DNA from: Deinococcus sp. AJ005 | Lineage (GTDB): Bacteria > Deinococcota > Deinococci > Deinococcales > Deinococcaceae | Assembly: GCF_009017495.1 (NCBI RefSeq) | Contig: NZ_CP044990.1 | Coordinates: 142,501 to 200,000 of the forward strand | Direction of reading: 5' to 3' | DNA: 57,500 nucleotides | Shown here: in pieces, positions 1 through 9,341 of the stretch | How positions within the stretch are numbered: position 1 is the first letter of the stretch | Layout: each line of letters begins with the position of its first letter | The notes under the pieces: generated by a model | Database searches by the model: none | What the model was told of the DNA's origin: nothing | Seen by the model: the letters and a program-made list of their open reading frames with translations, nothing else | Position numbers and translations under genes: made by a program

Positions 1-1
1 G

Positions 2-265
2 GCCCGCGAGGTGGCCCGCTGCCTGGACACTGTCTATGTGGACGCTCTGAGCCGCACCCGCGCCACACGTCAGCAGGCCCGCCAGCAGGCCGCCGGGCGC
101 AACGAGATGGCCGGAGCGTTCGCGGTCAGACCGGGGGGAAGTCTGCCCGGTCCCCTGCTGTTAATCGATGATGTGATGACATCCGGGAGTACGCTCATTG
201 CGTGTCAGGACGCCCTGTATGAGGCGGGTGCAGGGGAAATTTACGTGGCTGTGATCGCCCGCTGA
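2..265 (+). CDS. ComF-family phosphoribosyltransferase, C-terminal part
   Basis: The 5' end lies outside the window; the open frame runs in from base 2 and ends at 265. The 88 visible residues carry the PRPP-binding loop LLLIDDVMTSGST that closes type I phosphoribosyltransferases, preceded by the basic RTRATRQQARQ segment typical of ComF/ComFC proteins. ComFC acts in natural competence, probably in DNA uptake; its exact reaction is not settled. The assignment to ComF rather than another PRTase rests on the R-T-R..Q..Q-x-x-R pattern before the loop. Confidence 0.8.
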   Translation, partial: AREVARCLDTVYVDALSRTRATRQQARQQAAGRNEMAGAFAVRPGGSLPGPLLLIDDVMTSGSTLIACQDALYEAGAGEIYVAVIAR

Positions 266-313
266 ATCAGGGCAGCCAAATGGGGTTAGCCAGGAGTGGT
301 TGGTCAGATGAGA

Positions 314-727
314 TCAGGCAGAGACGTCAATCTGTTCGCGCAGCCACAGCATCAATGCTTGGGCGCTGGCGGGATTGGTCGCCAGCGGGATGTCATGCAC
401 GTCGCACAGGCGCATCAGGGCGCTGACATCCGGTTCGTGGGGCTGGGCGGTCAGGGGGTCACGGAAGAAGAAGACCGCCAGCACCCGTTCCTCAGCCAGC
501 CGCGCGCCGATCTGCTGGTCCCCCCCGAGTGGCCCGGACAGCACCCGCTCTACCTCCAGCCCCGTCTGCTTGTGCAGGATGGTCCCGGTGGTTCCTGTCG
601 CCACCAGATGGAAGCGCGAGAGGATGTCGCGATGGGCCAGCGCGAACATGGCCAGTTCCAGCTTCTTCTTGTCGTGCGCGATCAGGGCCACCTGCCGTGA
701 AGTCGCCGTGGGAATGGGTGCGGTCAT
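314..727 (-). CDS. mgsA: Methylglyoxal synthase
   Basis: Converts dihydroxyacetone phosphate to methylglyoxal and phosphate, a cytosolic bypass of lower glycolysis used when sugar phosphates accumulate. The 137-residue protein matches the family over its full length: N-terminal [10 protein letters not shown], the phosphate-binding ATGTTGT (about 44-50), [13 protein letters not shown] with the expected catalytic Asp near residue 70, and HEPDV with the second active-site Asp near residue 100. It is convergent with the comFC-like gene 48 bases away and is not in an obvious operon. Confidence 0.95.
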   Translation of the reverse strand: MTAPIPTATSRQVALIAHDKKKLELAMFALAHRDILSRFHLVATGTTGTILHKQTGLEVERVLSGPLGGDQQIGARLAEERVLAVFFFRDPLTAQPHEPDVSALMRLCDVHDIPLATNPASAQALMLWLREQIDVSA

Positions 728-802
728 GGGCCTAGTTTCTCATGGGCTGGACGCGGCGGTGTCCAGAAAAGCTGCACAGAAAGAGGTTGTAAGGTTGTAT
801 AG

Positions 803-830
803 AAAAACGGAGACCGTCGTGGCCTCCGTA
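803..830 (-). terminator. Intrinsic terminator of the gene at 871-1368
   Basis: On the minus strand a 6-bp stem (ACGGAG/CTCCGT, plus-strand arms 808-813 and 825-830) is followed by five T. It lies about 40 bases after the stop of the secreted-protein gene. The stem is short and the loop of 11 is large, so strength is uncertain. Confidence 0.55.
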
Positions 831-870
831 TGTCCTTTTGTCAAGGTATTCCGTCTTCAATCCACGCGGC

Positions 871-1368
871 TCAGGGCAATTCTTCCTCGAAGGCCGAGAC
901 GTCGTCCAGATAGTCCACCATCCAGGCTTTCAGCGCGGCCTTGGTGTAGCCGCCCCGAATCGGGATGGTGCTGTCCAGATAATACGATCCCTCGTAGACG
1001 TAAGCCTGGGTGTAGTAATTGCCGTTCCAGTCGTTGGTCAGCTCGGTGTCCAGGCTGCCTTCGTCGTCGCTGTAGTCCCAGTAAGAGCTGGCCGTGGCGC
1101 GCGAGCAGATGCCCGCCTTGCAGCCGCTGAGCCACACGTCTACCTCGTAATCGCCGGTATTCACGGTCATGCTGGGATCGCTGTCGGGGTCCGTGGGGTT
1201 CAGGGTGACCTTGTACCCCGCCTCACGCAGGGCGGCGGCGATGGCGGTGGGGGTGGCCGCTTGGACCTGGGCATTTGCGCCCGTTACGGGTGCGCCCGCC
1301 CCGCCTGCCAGGGCCGCGCCGGAGAGGGACAGCAGAAGCGCGCTAGCCAGAAATATTTTTTTGTTCAT
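871..1368 (-). CDS. Secreted protein of unknown function
   Basis: 165 residues. The N-terminus MNKKIFLASALLLSLSGAALA is a clear Sec signal peptide with an A-x-A-like cleavage site near residue 21. The mature part is acidic and rich in Tyr, Ser and Asp, and contains two Cys (GCKAGIC) that could form a disulfide. A TATTGT box (1375-1380 on the plus strand) lies 6 bases before the ATG, so the transcript is probably leaderless. I recognise no family. It is likely periplasmic or envelope-exposed. Confidence 0.7.
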   Translation of the reverse strand: MNKKIFLASALLLSLSGAALAGGAGAPVTGANAQVQAATPTAIAAALREAGYKVTLNPTDPDSDPSMTVNTGDYEVDVWLSGCKAGICSRATASSYWDYSDDEGSLDTELTNDWNGNYYTQAYVYEGSYYLDSTIPIRGGYTKAALKAWMVDYLDDVSAFEEELP

Positions 1369-1457
1369 ACGCTCACAATAGCGGGTCTGCCCTGATCGTA
1401 TGCAAGGGGGATGGCTTTAGCTGACATTAAATAATTCTCATCTTCGATTTATGGAAG

Positions 1458-2558
1458 ATGAGTGAAATGTCAGAACCCGATCCTTCTTCTGCTGGAGGCA
1501 CAACTCCCCGTGATCCCGCCCTGGTTTCGCCGCCTACGCGCCGCAAACGCACCTTTGGCGTGTATATCGGGCGCTTTGAGCCGCCGCACGCCGCGCACCT
1601 GCTGGTCATGCTGGAGGCATTGAAAAGCGTGCAGAAGCTGATCGTGGTGATTGGCTCGGCCCGCGCGGCGCGTAATCCCAAGAATCCGTTCACCGCCGAC
1701 GAGCGCCAGGACGTCATCACGGCCATGCTGCTGGAGGCCGGGATCGCCCGCGCGCGGCTGCTGTTCGTACATGTGCGCGACTACTATTACAACGAGGCGT
1801 TGTGGCTTTCCGAGGTGCAGCGCGGCGTGCAGCACTTCACGCGCGGCAGCAGCGATGTGGCGCTGATCGGGCACGTCAAGGACGACAGCAGCTATTACCT
1901 GCGCTCGTTTCCGGCCTGGGAGTTCATTCCCAGCCATGTGGTCAGCCCGCTGAGCGCCACCGACGTGCGCCGGGCGTATTTTGGGGGCCATCTGGACACG
2001 GTGCGCGACATGGTGCCCCCTGCCGTCCACGCCTTTCTGGAGGGCTTTCATACCACTCCCGAATACGCCGAACTGCGCGCCGAGTATGACCATCTGCGCG
2101 AGTACCGGGCGGCCTGGGCCGACGCCCCTTTTCCACCCGTATTCGTGACCGCCGACGCCGTCGTGACGCGCAGCGGCCATGTGCTGCTGGTGAAGCGCGG
2201 CGGGATGCCGGGACGGGGCCGCCTCGCCATGCCCGGCGGCTTTTTGGAGCAACACGAGACTCTGCTGGACTGTGCCGTGCGCGAGGCCCATGAGGAAACC
2301 GGCCTGGGCGCGGGCGTCGATTTGCGGGCTAGCTTACGCGGCAGCGCCGTCTTCGACTACCCGGAACGCAGCCTGCGAGGGCGCACCGTGACCCACGCCT
2401 TCCACTTCGATCTGGGCATCGGCCAGTTGCCGCGGCTTCAGGGCGGAAGCGACGCCGCCGACGCGCTGTGGATGCCGCTGGGCGAGGCGCTGTCTTCCCC
2501 TGAACTGTTCTTCGAGGACCACCACGCGATCATCGAGAATTTTCTGATGCGCGGCTAG
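1458..2558 (+). CDS. NMN adenylyltransferase / Nudix ADP-ribose pyrophosphatase fusion
   Basis: A 366-residue two-domain protein of the NadM-Nudix type known from Synechocystis and Francisella. The N-terminal nucleotidyltransferase domain shows [10 protein letters not shown] (38-47, the GxFxPxHxxH signature) and [10 protein letters not shown] (about 163-172, the ISSTxxR-like motif). The C-terminal half has a perfect Nudix box GX5EX7REUXEEXGU at about 261-283. The first domain makes NAD from NMN and ATP; the second is expected to hydrolyse ADP-ribose, recycling breakdown products of NAD. The first 30 residues are a Ser/Pro/Glu-rich extension, so a start at the internal ATG 1467 is also possible. 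It stands alone, convergent with the esterase. Confidence 0.93.
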   Translation: MSEMSEPDPSSAGGTTPRDPALVSPPTRRKRTFGVYIGRFEPPHAAHLLVMLEALKSVQKLIVVIGSARAARNPKNPFTADERQDVITAMLLEAGIARARLLFVHVRDYYYNEALWLSEVQRGVQHFTRGSSDVALIGHVKDDSSYYLRSFPAWEFIPSHVVSPLSATDVRRAYFGGHLDTVRDMVPPAVHAFLEGFHTTPEYAELRAEYDHLREYRAAWADAPFPPVFVTADAVVTRSGHVLLVKRGGMPGRGRLAMPGGFLEQHETLLDCAVREAHEETGLGAGVDLRASLRGSAVFDYPERSLRGRTVTHAFHFDLGIGQLPRLQGGSDAADALWMPLGEALSSPELFFEDHHAIIENFLMRG

Positions 2559-2565
2559 GGCTGGC

Positions 2566-3357
2566 TCAGGTTGGCGTGTGGCCTAGCTCCCGGTAGAAGA
2601 AGGCCAGCAACCGCGCTTCCACCCCGACCTGGTGTGTGTCGTTGATGTAGTGATCGCCGTCCAGTTCGACGAGTTCACTCTTGGCTCCGGCTTTCTGAAG
2701 GGCTGCGTGCATCCGCCGGGCTTGCGAGACGGGCACCTCGTCGTCATGGGTGCCGTGCAGATGCAGGAAAGGCGGCGCGTCGGCCCCGGCATGGGTCACT
2801 GGGCTGGCGAGTGCGGCCAGTTCCAGGCGTTGGGCCTGCGGCGCACCGAAGAGAGGCAGATGTTGCGGCCCGACATTGAACGCTGGGTCGAGGAAATCCA
2901 TCACGCCGCTGACGTTGCCCACCGCCTGAACGCGGGCGGAATGTTCAGCGTCCGGGTTCTCCAGTTCAGCCTCTGCCGCCGTGCCCAGCAGCCCTGCCAG
3001 ATGCGCCCCGGCGCTGACGCCCCACGCGCCAATGCGCTGTGGATCAATCCCAAGTTTTAAAGCCTGCGCCCTCAGCCAACGCACCGTCGCCCGCACGTCA
3101 TCAAGCTGCGCTGGAAAAGTGGCCCCCGGTGCGAGGCGGTAATCCGCACTGACAGTCACGAACCCGGCCCGCGCCAGAAACACATTGGCCGCGGGCCATT
3201 TGCCGAACATCACCCAGGCCCCGCCGTGTAGGTGCAGGACAGCGGGAACAGGTTCAGCACTTCTGATTCTGGAACGGAGGATGTCCAGCTTCAGGCCGTG
3301 GGCGCTGAACGGCACATCCTCAAGCAGTTCCAGATCGGGCGGCGGGAAGGATTCCAC
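2566..3357 (-). CDS. Alpha/beta hydrolase, HSL-type esterase
   Basis: 263 residues with a GTG start. HGGAW (44-48) is the oxyanion-hole motif of hormone-sensitive-lipase-type esterases, GVSAGAH carries the nucleophile Ser near 115, and HGTHDDEVP and DGDHY near the C-terminus supply the expected Asp and His. It probably hydrolyses short-chain esters in the cytosol; no signal peptide is seen. It is the last gene of the hemL - CoA-binding - esterase unit, 12 bases after the CoA-binding gene. Confidence 0.88.
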   Translation of the reverse strand: MESFPPPDLELLEDVPFSAHGLKLDILRSRIRSAEPVPAVLHLHGGAWVMFGKWPAANVFLARAGFVTVSADYRLAPGATFPAQLDDVRATVRWLRAQALKLGIDPQRIGAWGVSAGAHLAGLLGTAAEAELENPDAEHSARVQAVGNVSGVMDFLDPAFNVGPQHLPLFGAPQAQRLELAALASPVTHAGADAPPFLHLHGTHDDEVPVSQARRMHAALQKAGAKSELVELDGDHYINDTHQVGVEARLLAFFYRELGHTPT

Positions 3358-3369
3358 GCCTCTGCCCGC

Positions 3370-3798
3370 CTACAGCAGGGCGCGGTGATCGGCCAGCAGG
3401 CAGCGGTCCTGCACCACGTCGATGCCGCGCGCGTTGAGTTCGCGGGCCACGGCGTCGTTGCGGATGCCCAGTTGCAACCACACCACTTTGGGCAGCGGGT
3501 GCATTGCCAGGATATCTTCCAGATGGTCCGGCACCTTGTCGCTGCGGCGAAACACATCCACGATATCCACCGGAGTGGCAATTTCGGCCAGCGTCGCCAC
3601 CGCCTTCTGACCAAAATAGCTCTCGCTGCGCGCCGCCAGCGAGGGATTGACTGGGATGATGCTGTAGCCCTGGCGGTACATGTACTCGGGGACGTAAAAG
3701 GCGGGCTTGGCGCTGTCGTGGTGAAAGCCCACCACGGCGATCACCTTGTTTTCGGTCAGGACGCGGACGATCTCCGGGTTGGATTGCACGAGGGTCAA
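3370..3798 (-). CDS. CoA-binding domain protein (YccU-like)
   Basis: 142 residues forming one Rossmann-like CoA-binding domain: VIAVVGFHHDSAKPAFYVPEYM at the N-terminus, YSIIPVNPS in the middle and KVVWLQLGIRND near the end. Such proteins bind CoA and related nucleotides but their role is unknown. The start is TTG, supported by a strong ribosome-binding site (AAGGAGT about 7 bases upstream) and by TTGA overlap with the hemL stop, which indicates translational coupling. Confidence 0.88.
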   Translation of the reverse strand: MTLVQSNPEIVRVLTENKVIAVVGFHHDSAKPAFYVPEYMYRQGYSIIPVNPSLAARSESYFGQKAVATLAEIATPVDIVDVFRRSDKVPDHLEDILAMHPLPKVVWLQLGIRNDAVARELNARGIDVVQDRCLLADHRALL

Positions 3799-5159
3799 GG
3801 CAGAACTCCTTCGGGGGCAGCGAGGTTGGTCTGGTTCAGATCAGCGAAGGCAGCACGAGCGGCCTCCAGTGTGGCATCCAGTTCGGCCCCCGTGTGTGAG
3901 GCGCTGACAAAAATACTCTCGAACTGCGAGGGTGCCCAGTAGATGCCGCGCGACAGCAGACCCTGGAACCACCGTCCAAATCCCTGCGTGTCGCTGCGGG
4001 CTGCCTGGCCGTAATTGCGGACCGAACCGTGCGGCGCATCCTGAAAGAACGGCGTGAGCATCGAGCCGATCTGGTTGACGCTGATTGCCACGCCCGCCTC
4101 TGCCGCCAGAGTCTTCAGACCGTCCGCCAACTGCGAGGTATAGTTCTCCAGCCGCCCGTAGATGCCCGAGTCGGCCTCCAGCGTCCGCAGGGTGGCCAGC
4201 CCTGCCGCCATCGCCAGTGGATTGCCGCTGAGGGTCCCGGCCTGATACACCGGCCCCTGTGGGGAAACAAAATCCATCACGTCGCCCCGCCCGCCATACG
4301 CGCCCACGGGCAGCCCCCCGCCGATGATCTTGCCCCAGCAGGTCAGGTCCGGTTTCAGGCCCAGCAAGCCCGTCGCCCCGTTCAGGCTTAGGCGGAAGCC
4401 CGTCATCACCTCGTCGGCGATCAGCAGCGCGCCCATGCCCTGAACGCGGTGCAGGGCAGCCAGGAATTCGGGGGTGGGAATCAGCACCCCGGCATTCCCT
4501 ACCACCGGCTCGAAGATCACGGCGGCCACCTCTGCGCCGCGCTCGGCCATCAGTGTGTCCAGCGCCGCCGGATCGTTGTACTCGCTCACCAGAGTCAGGG
4601 CGGCGTATTCGGCTGGCACGCCCGCGCTGCTGGGGGCGGATGCGCCCAAAGCCCCATCCAGGTTGGTCATCAGGCCGCTGCCTGCTTCCACCAGCAGGCC
4701 GTCGGCGTGGCCGTGGTAGTTGCCCCGGAACTTCACGATCAGCTTGCGGCCCGTAAAACCGCGTGCCAGCCGCAGGGCGCTCATGGTGGCCTCGGTGCCG
4801 CTGCTGGTAAAACGTACCTTGTCTGTGCCCGTCAGCCGCGTGACCAGTTCGGCCAGTTGGACCTCGCGCTCGCCGGGTGCGCCGAAACTGGTGCCGAATT
4901 GCAGAGCGTCTGCAACGGCCTCGCGCACTGCCGGGTGGTCATGGCCCAGGATCATCGGCCCCCACGAGCCGATGTAGTCGATGTAGCGCGTGCCGTCGGC
5001 GTCGGTCAGGTACGCGCCGTGGGCCTCACGGATGAAGCGCGGCGTGCCGCCCACACTCTTAAAGGCCCGCACCGGGCTGTTCACGCCGCCCGGCGTCACG
5101 GCGCGGGCACGGGCGAACAGTGCCTCGGATTGAGCAGTTTTTGAAGTCGTCTGGGTCAT
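3795..5159 (-). CDS. hemL: Glutamate-1-semialdehyde 2,1-aminomutase
   Basis: Converts glutamate-1-semialdehyde to 5-aminolevulinate, the entry to haem by the C5 route. The 454-residue PLP enzyme has TPGGVNSPVRAF at the N-terminus, SSGTEATMSALRLARG, NYHGHADG, ADEVMTGFR and CWGKIIGGGLPVGA, where the Lys binds PLP. The frame is open further upstream, but the ATG at 5159 is preferred because a TAGGGT box (5167-5172 on the plus strand) lies exactly 7 bases before it, suggesting a leaderless mRNA, and because the upstream residues do not look like the family. It heads a three-gene unit. Confidence 0.96.
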   Translation of the reverse strand: MTQTTSKTAQSEALFARARAVTPGGVNSPVRAFKSVGGTPRFIREAHGAYLTDADGTRYIDYIGSWGPMILGHDHPAVREAVADALQFGTSFGAPGEREVQLAELVTRLTGTDKVRFTSSGTEATMSALRLARGFTGRKLIVKFRGNYHGHADGLLVEAGSGLMTNLDGALGASAPSSAGVPAEYAALTLVSEYNDPAALDTLMAERGAEVAAVIFEPVVGNAGVLIPTPEFLAALHRVQGMGALLIADEVMTGFRLSLNGATGLLGLKPDLTCWGKIIGGGLPVGAYGGRGDVMDFVSPQGPVYQAGTLSGNPLAMAAGLATLRTLEADSGIYGRLENYTSQLADGLKTLAAEAGVAISVNQIGSMLTPFFQDAPHGSVRNYGQAARSDTQGFGRWFQGLLSRGIYWAPSQFESIFVSASHTGAELDATLEAARAAFADLNQTNLAAPEGVLP

Positions 5160-5219
5160 GCCCCGCACCCTAGCGGAGGCGGGGCGGGACGGGGGAGAGG
5201 AAAGCGACACTCGCCCGAT

Positions 5220-5873
5220 TCACAGCCCCAGCAACCCCACTGCTGCCGTGAGTTCCAGTTCCTTCCTGAAGGGGGCCACCAGTTCCTTCTCGCGGGCGCT
5301 GGCCGCCGTCACCGTGCTGTCCAGATTGGGCAACTGACCGTTCTGGATGGCCTGGGCCGCCTGCGCGAAGTCGATGTCCGGCACGCCCAGCGCGCGGTTG
5401 ACCCCGCTGCGGACCTGGGCATAACGCCCGGCGGTCATCTTTTCGCGGGCCAGTCCGGCGTCCTGTGCGGTCCTGGCCTTGCCGATGCTGCTGCCCGCCT
5501 GCCGCAGCACGTTCACCACCTGGAGCAGATTGGGCGTCTGCCCCGCCTGAACCTCAGCCCACACCGATTGCAGCCCGGTGAAGCTCTGGCCCAGCGCGGC
5601 GCGCACGTCCCGGCGGATGCGGACAAACTTCTGCACGTCGCTCTGAGTCAGGGGCGCGGCGTTGGCGGTGGGCGTTGTTCCAGCAGTCTGATCCGGTGTT
5701 GTCGTCTGGCCCTGCGTTTGGCTCTGTGTCTGCGGCGGGTTCAGTCCGGCCACGAATTCGCGCACAGGCTGGATGACCACGAACCACGCCAGTGCGCCCA
5801 GCAGTGCCAGCACCAGCAGCCCGCCGCCGCCACAGCCCAGGCAGCCGCATCCCGGTCCTCGTCTTGGTCTCAT
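5220..5873 (-). CDS. Membrane-anchored protein of unknown function
   Basis: 217 residues. After a Cys/Gly-rich start (GCGCLGCGGGG) comes one transmembrane segment (about 18-36), then a Gln/Thr/Pro-rich linker (about 47-72) and a helical C-terminal domain with evenly spaced Ala and Gln. This suggests a single-pass protein with an extracytoplasmic helical domain. The Cys-rich head near the membrane is unusual and might be a lipidation or metal site. It lies 60 bases upstream of hemL on the same strand but hemL has its own apparent promoter. No family recognised. Confidence 0.7.
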   Translation of the reverse strand: MRPRRGPGCGCLGCGGGGLLVLALLGALAWFVVIQPVREFVAGLNPPQTQSQTQGQTTTPDQTAGTTPTANAAPLTQSDVQKFVRIRRDVRAALGQSFTGLQSVWAEVQAGQTPNLLQVVNVLRQAGSSIGKARTAQDAGLAREKMTAGRYAQVRSGVNRALGVPDIDFAQAAQAIQNGQLPNLDSTVTAASAREKELVAPFRKELELTAAVGLLGL

Positions 5874-6081
5874 GGCCCACTGTACGGGGCCAGGGTCCCG
5901 GAAGTTCCCCTTCAGGGATGAAAGAGGGCATGGAGGTTGACAAGTCCGCTGTCACAGGCGCTAAATGCGTGCGTTCAGTTCACACAATCCTCAGCCTGCC
6001 CCCCTGCCCCCCTGCCTGCCGCCTTGCCCGCGCCCGGTGCTAGGGGTCAGTACAACGCCGATTCCACGCCCTGGAGGCCGC

Positions 6082-7545
6082 ATGACTGTACATCAGAACG
6101 CACGACACGAGAATGCCCAGACCCGTTCCAGCTTTTCCCGCGCCCAGACCCTGCGCAAGGCTTCCCTGCTGCTGACCGGGCTGACCCTGACCCTGGCGAG
6201 CTGCGGCAGCCCAATCGTTGATCCGCCACCCATACCACAGCCCCAGACCCGCGTGCAGGACACGCGCACCTTCACGGCGGTCACACCTGCCTTCAAGGCT
6301 ATTGCTGGCGCGCAATTGTATCAGGGTACCTACGACGGCCTTCAGGGCAAAGCGGGCTACGCCCTAGAGGTTCCGGCCAAGTGGAACGGGCAACTGATCA
6401 TGTACACCCACGGCTACGCGGGCACAGGCGACAAGCTGAACGTGCAGGAGCCGCCGCTGCGCGCCTACTGGCTGTCGCTGGGCTACGCCTGGGGTGCCAG
6501 CAGCTATTCCAGCAACTATTACGACGTGCAGTCCGGCGTGGAAGATACCAACGCCCTGGCCCTGAAATTCCAGGCACTGACCGGACAGGCCAAACCCGGC
6601 AAATACCTGATCATGGGCGTCAGCATGGGCGGGCATGTGGCGAGCGCGTCGGTGGAGAAAGAAACCCTGGACACCGCGAAGAACAAGGTGACTTACGCGG
6701 CGGCCATGCCGGTCTGCGGCGTGCTGGACGAGGAATACGAATTTCAGTGGTTGGGGGATTACACCCTGGCCGCCGCGCAGATGGCCGGGTACGGTGCGCA
6801 GAAGTACCCGCAGTCCGATTTCCAGAAACTGCTGCCCGATATCCTGTCGGCGCTGTTTACCGACACCAGCGGGGCCAACTGGCAGGTCAACAGCGCCCAG
6901 GGTACGAAACTGCGTGACCTGGCCAAGCAACTGACCGGCGGCGAGCGGCCCGTGTTCAACCTGGGCTTCAGCTCCGCAGGCTTGCAGGGCGCGGTGCTGT
7001 CCACCGGCGGCTCGGACGGCACCCTGACCGGCATTCTGGAAAAGAACTTCTACGGCAACATCGGCATCGATTACCGCTGGACCACCGGACCCACCGAAAC
7101 GGTGGCCGAGAAAGCCTTCAACGACGCCATCCTGCGCGTGAAGGCAGACCCGGACGCCAACCCGGCCCGTGCGGGTGCGCTGCGCTGGCTGCCGCGCGTC
7201 AGTGGCGAGATCAGCGTGCCGGTGCTGACCATGCACACCACGGGCGACTTCTACGTGCCGTTCAAGCACGAGCAGCTTTACAACAAGGCGGTGGCGGCTA
7301 ATGGCAAGTCGAATCTGCTAGTGCAGCGGGCCATCCGCGCGGCGGGTCACTGCGAATTCGTGGGCGCAGAACTGGCCGAAGGCTTCAACGATCTGGTGAA
7401 GTGGGAGGCGGGCGGCGCGAAACCTGCCGGCGACGATGTGACCACCCCCGCCGTGCTGGCCGATCCCAACTACGGCTGCAAGTACACCCGCGAAACCCGC
7501 GCGGGCGTGGCGGCCTGCACCGTGGCCACCCCCCTGAGCAACTGA
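6082..7545 (+). CDS. Secreted alpha/beta hydrolase lipoprotein
   Basis: 487 residues. The start at 6082 follows CTGGAGG and gives a lipoprotein signal with lipobox LASC (Cys near residue 37). The mature protein has the nucleophile elbow GVSMGGH, TTGDFYVP near the C-terminus as the likely acid residue and AAGHCEF as the likely His, so the triad looks complete. It is probably an esterase, peptidase or PHB-depolymerase-like enzyme on the outer face of the membrane; the substrate cannot be read. The open frame extends upstream to 5965 but that part is Pro-rich and lacks a ribosome-binding site. Confidence 0.85.
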   Translation: MTVHQNARHENAQTRSSFSRAQTLRKASLLLTGLTLTLASCGSPIVDPPPIPQPQTRVQDTRTFTAVTPAFKAIAGAQLYQGTYDGLQGKAGYALEVPAKWNGQLIMYTHGYAGTGDKLNVQEPPLRAYWLSLGYAWGASSYSSNYYDVQSGVEDTNALALKFQALTGQAKPGKYLIMGVSMGGHVASASVEKETLDTAKNKVTYAAAMPVCGVLDEEYEFQWLGDYTLAAAQMAGYGAQKYPQSDFQKLLPDILSALFTDTSGANWQVNSAQGTKLRDLAKQLTGGERPVFNLGFSSAGLQGAVLSTGGSDGTLTGILEKNFYGNIGIDYRWTTGPTETVAEKAFNDAILRVKADPDANPARAGALRWLPRVSGEISVPVLTMHTTGDFYVPFKHEQLYNKAVAANGKSNLLVQRAIRAAGHCEFVGAELAEGFNDLVKWEAGGAKPAGDDVTTPAVLADPNYGCKYTRETRAGVAACTVATPLSN

Positions 7546-7561
7546 AGTTCAGACCCGAAGG

Positions 7562-7607
7562 GAAGAGGGAGGCAGTCGCGTGAGCGGCCCGCCTCCCCCT
7601 TCTTTTC
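7562..7607 (+). terminator. Intrinsic terminator between convergent genes
   Basis: A 12-bp stem with one mismatch (arms 7562-7573 and 7591-7602) followed by TTTT. It ends the hydrolase transcript and sits just before the convergent thiN stop, so it may serve both. Confidence 0.75.
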
Positions 7608-7612
7608 ACTTT

Positions 7613-8233
7613 CTATTGCTGCCAGAGTGCCGTGACCAGCGCGTAACCTTCCTGCAACGTGGCGGTGACCGCTTCACCGTTCGTCTCGTTGCTGATCGTC
7701 CAGCCACTGCCCAGCGGTACGTCTGCGCCGTGCAGGGGCCAGCGCACGCCGCCCAGGCTCAGACCGCGCAGATCACTGCATGCCACCACGCTCAGGGTCA
7801 CGCCGGGGGGCAGAGGCAATGACAGGGGAGAGGCAGGCAGCAGCGGCCAGGCCCACTCGTCGCCGCTGCTGAGGGTAACTGTCAGTCCCTCCCGCGCCAG
7901 CCGGACGCCGCCCAGCAGCAATGCCGCCGCGTGGTCAAAACGTCCGCCAAAGGCCCCCAGGAAAACCAGTTCGGTGGCTCCGTGTTTCAGGGCCACGCGT
8001 ACAGCCAGCTCGGCGTCCGTCTCGTTCTTGGCCGCCGGGTGGACCTCGCGCGGGGCGTCCACCATCACGCCGTCCGAGGAATCGAAATCGCCCACCCAGG
8101 CGTCTACCGCCACGCCCAGCCCTGCCGCGTGGCGTGCGCCGCCGTCTGCCGCCACCACTAGGGCGGGGCGCGGCAGCTTCAGCAGCACGGGCGTGAGGGT
8201 CAGCCGTCCACCGACGAGAATCCAGGCGATCAC
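7613..8233 (-). CDS. thiN: Thiamine diphosphokinase
   Basis: Transfers pyrophosphate from ATP to thiamine to give the cofactor TPP. The 206-residue protein has VAADGGARHA (28-37), WVGDFDSSDG, and KNETDAELAVRVA, the signature stretch of the family, then GAFGGRFDHAAA. The C-terminal SGWTISNE matches the thiamine-binding domain. The start is GTG, with TACACT (8240-8245 on the plus strand) 6 bases before it, so it is probably leaderless. I saw no TPP riboswitch in front of it. An ABC importer of the iron/thiamine class follows 1.1 kb away. Confidence 0.93.
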   Translation of the reverse strand: MIAWILVGGRLTLTPVLLKLPRPALVVAADGGARHAAGLGVAVDAWVGDFDSSDGVMVDAPREVHPAAKNETDAELAVRVALKHGATELVFLGAFGGRFDHAAALLLGGVRLAREGLTVTLSSGDEWAWPLLPASPLSLPLPPGVTLSVVACSDLRGLSLGGVRWPLHGADVPLGSGWTISNETNGEAVTATLQEGYALVTALWQQ

Positions 8234-8258
8234 TGGGGCAGTGTAGGGGTGTTGGGGC

Positions 8259-9284
8259 CTACAGACCGGGCAAACCCAACGCAGTGTGCAGGTCGTTCAA
8301 CAGGTTTTCCACGTTGCGGCTCAGACCGTCCAGCGCGGGGGTAGAGGTTCGCAGCGGGTTAAACGCCGACAGATAGAGCAGCCGGGTGCCTCCGCGCGGA
8401 TTGAGGCTGGGATCAGCCGTGACAGCCAGTTGCACGAACTTTTCCTTGCCGTCGGGCAGCGTGTAGCTCACGCCAACCAGTTGATATGGCCCGGCGCTTT
8501 CGGTGGATGCGACCTTGAGCTGCACGCGTGAGGCGGAGGCCAGTGTGGCGCTGGTGGCCGCCGCATTCAGTTCCTTGACCTTGACCGGGTTGTAGGGATC
8601 GCTGGTGAACAGCGCGTTAATGTCTGCAAAGGCCAGCGTCTTGAGCATTCCGGCCAGTTGCTCTACGGGCTGACTGGTCTGGGACGGGGAAGGTGCGGCG
8701 GCGACGGGTGTGGGTGTCACCGCAGGCGTCGGGATGGAAGCTGCCTTGACCAGCCCGGTCTGGCCCAGATACGGAGTCAGGACGCCGCTGGCGGTCAACT
8801 TCTGCACCAGTTTGCCAGCGCAGTCGGCCACCGCTTTGCCCTCGTCGCTGTTAAGGTACACGCTGCCGCCCCACCAGCCCCAGGTGCTGACACCGCCGCT
8901 GGTGCCCTCGCAGCCCTCGTTCCATTTGACCGTTCCGCTGGCCACGTCGGTCAGTTCCATGCTGGCGCGCACGGTCTTGCCACTCAGGCAACCCACGATG
9001 GGCAGGCAGATGCTGCCGGTGCCGCTGACGCTGGTCACGCCGCCTGCCAGCTCAAGTGGCGCACCTTCCTTGCGGACGGCCTCCACGTAGCCGCTGGCAG
9101 TCAGCGCCTTGTTCATGGCCTCGTCGAAGGCGTTGTAGATGCTGCCAGAGCAATAACCGCCCTGGCACCACTTATCCCCGATATACACCACAGCTTTCGG
9201 TCCGCTATAGGCCTGTGCGCCCGCCAGGGTGCCCAGCAGCGCCGCCGAGAGGCTCAGGTTCCGTTTCCACCGTGCATTGTTCAT
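8259..9284 (-). CDS. Secreted protein, CsgG/LpoB-like in layout
   Basis: 341 residues with signal peptide MNNARWKRNLSLSAALLGTL and cleavage after AQA, preceded by a good ribosome-binding site (TGGAGG). The first mature half (about 27-165) looks like a secreted nucleotide-binding-like fold seen in CsgG/LpoB-type proteins: a KAVVYIGD strand, a helix FDEAMNKALTASGY, then MELTDVASGTVKW. It contains several Cys that could pair. A Pro/Thr linker (about 188-212) leads to a C-terminal domain with VSYTLPDGKEKFVQL. Function unknown; the CsgG/LpoB comparison is only by pattern. Confidence 0.65.
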   Translation of the reverse strand: MNNARWKRNLSLSAALLGTLAGAQAYSGPKAVVYIGDKWCQGGYCSGSIYNAFDEAMNKALTASGYVEAVRKEGAPLELAGGVTSVSGTGSICLPIVGCLSGKTVRASMELTDVASGTVKWNEGCEGTSGGVSTWGWWGGSVYLNSDEGKAVADCAGKLVQKLTASGVLTPYLGQTGLVKAASIPTPAVTPTPVAAAPSPSQTSQPVEQLAGMLKTLAFADINALFTSDPYNPVKVKELNAAATSATLASASRVQLKVASTESAGPYQLVGVSYTLPDGKEKFVQLAVTADPSLNPRGGTRLLYLSAFNPLRTSTPALDGLSRNVENLLNDLHTALGLPGL

Positions 9285-9341
9285 CGGTTTCCTCCAGGGG
9301 ATTGAGGCTAGTTTGTGGTTGCCCCACAGTATGCCACTCGG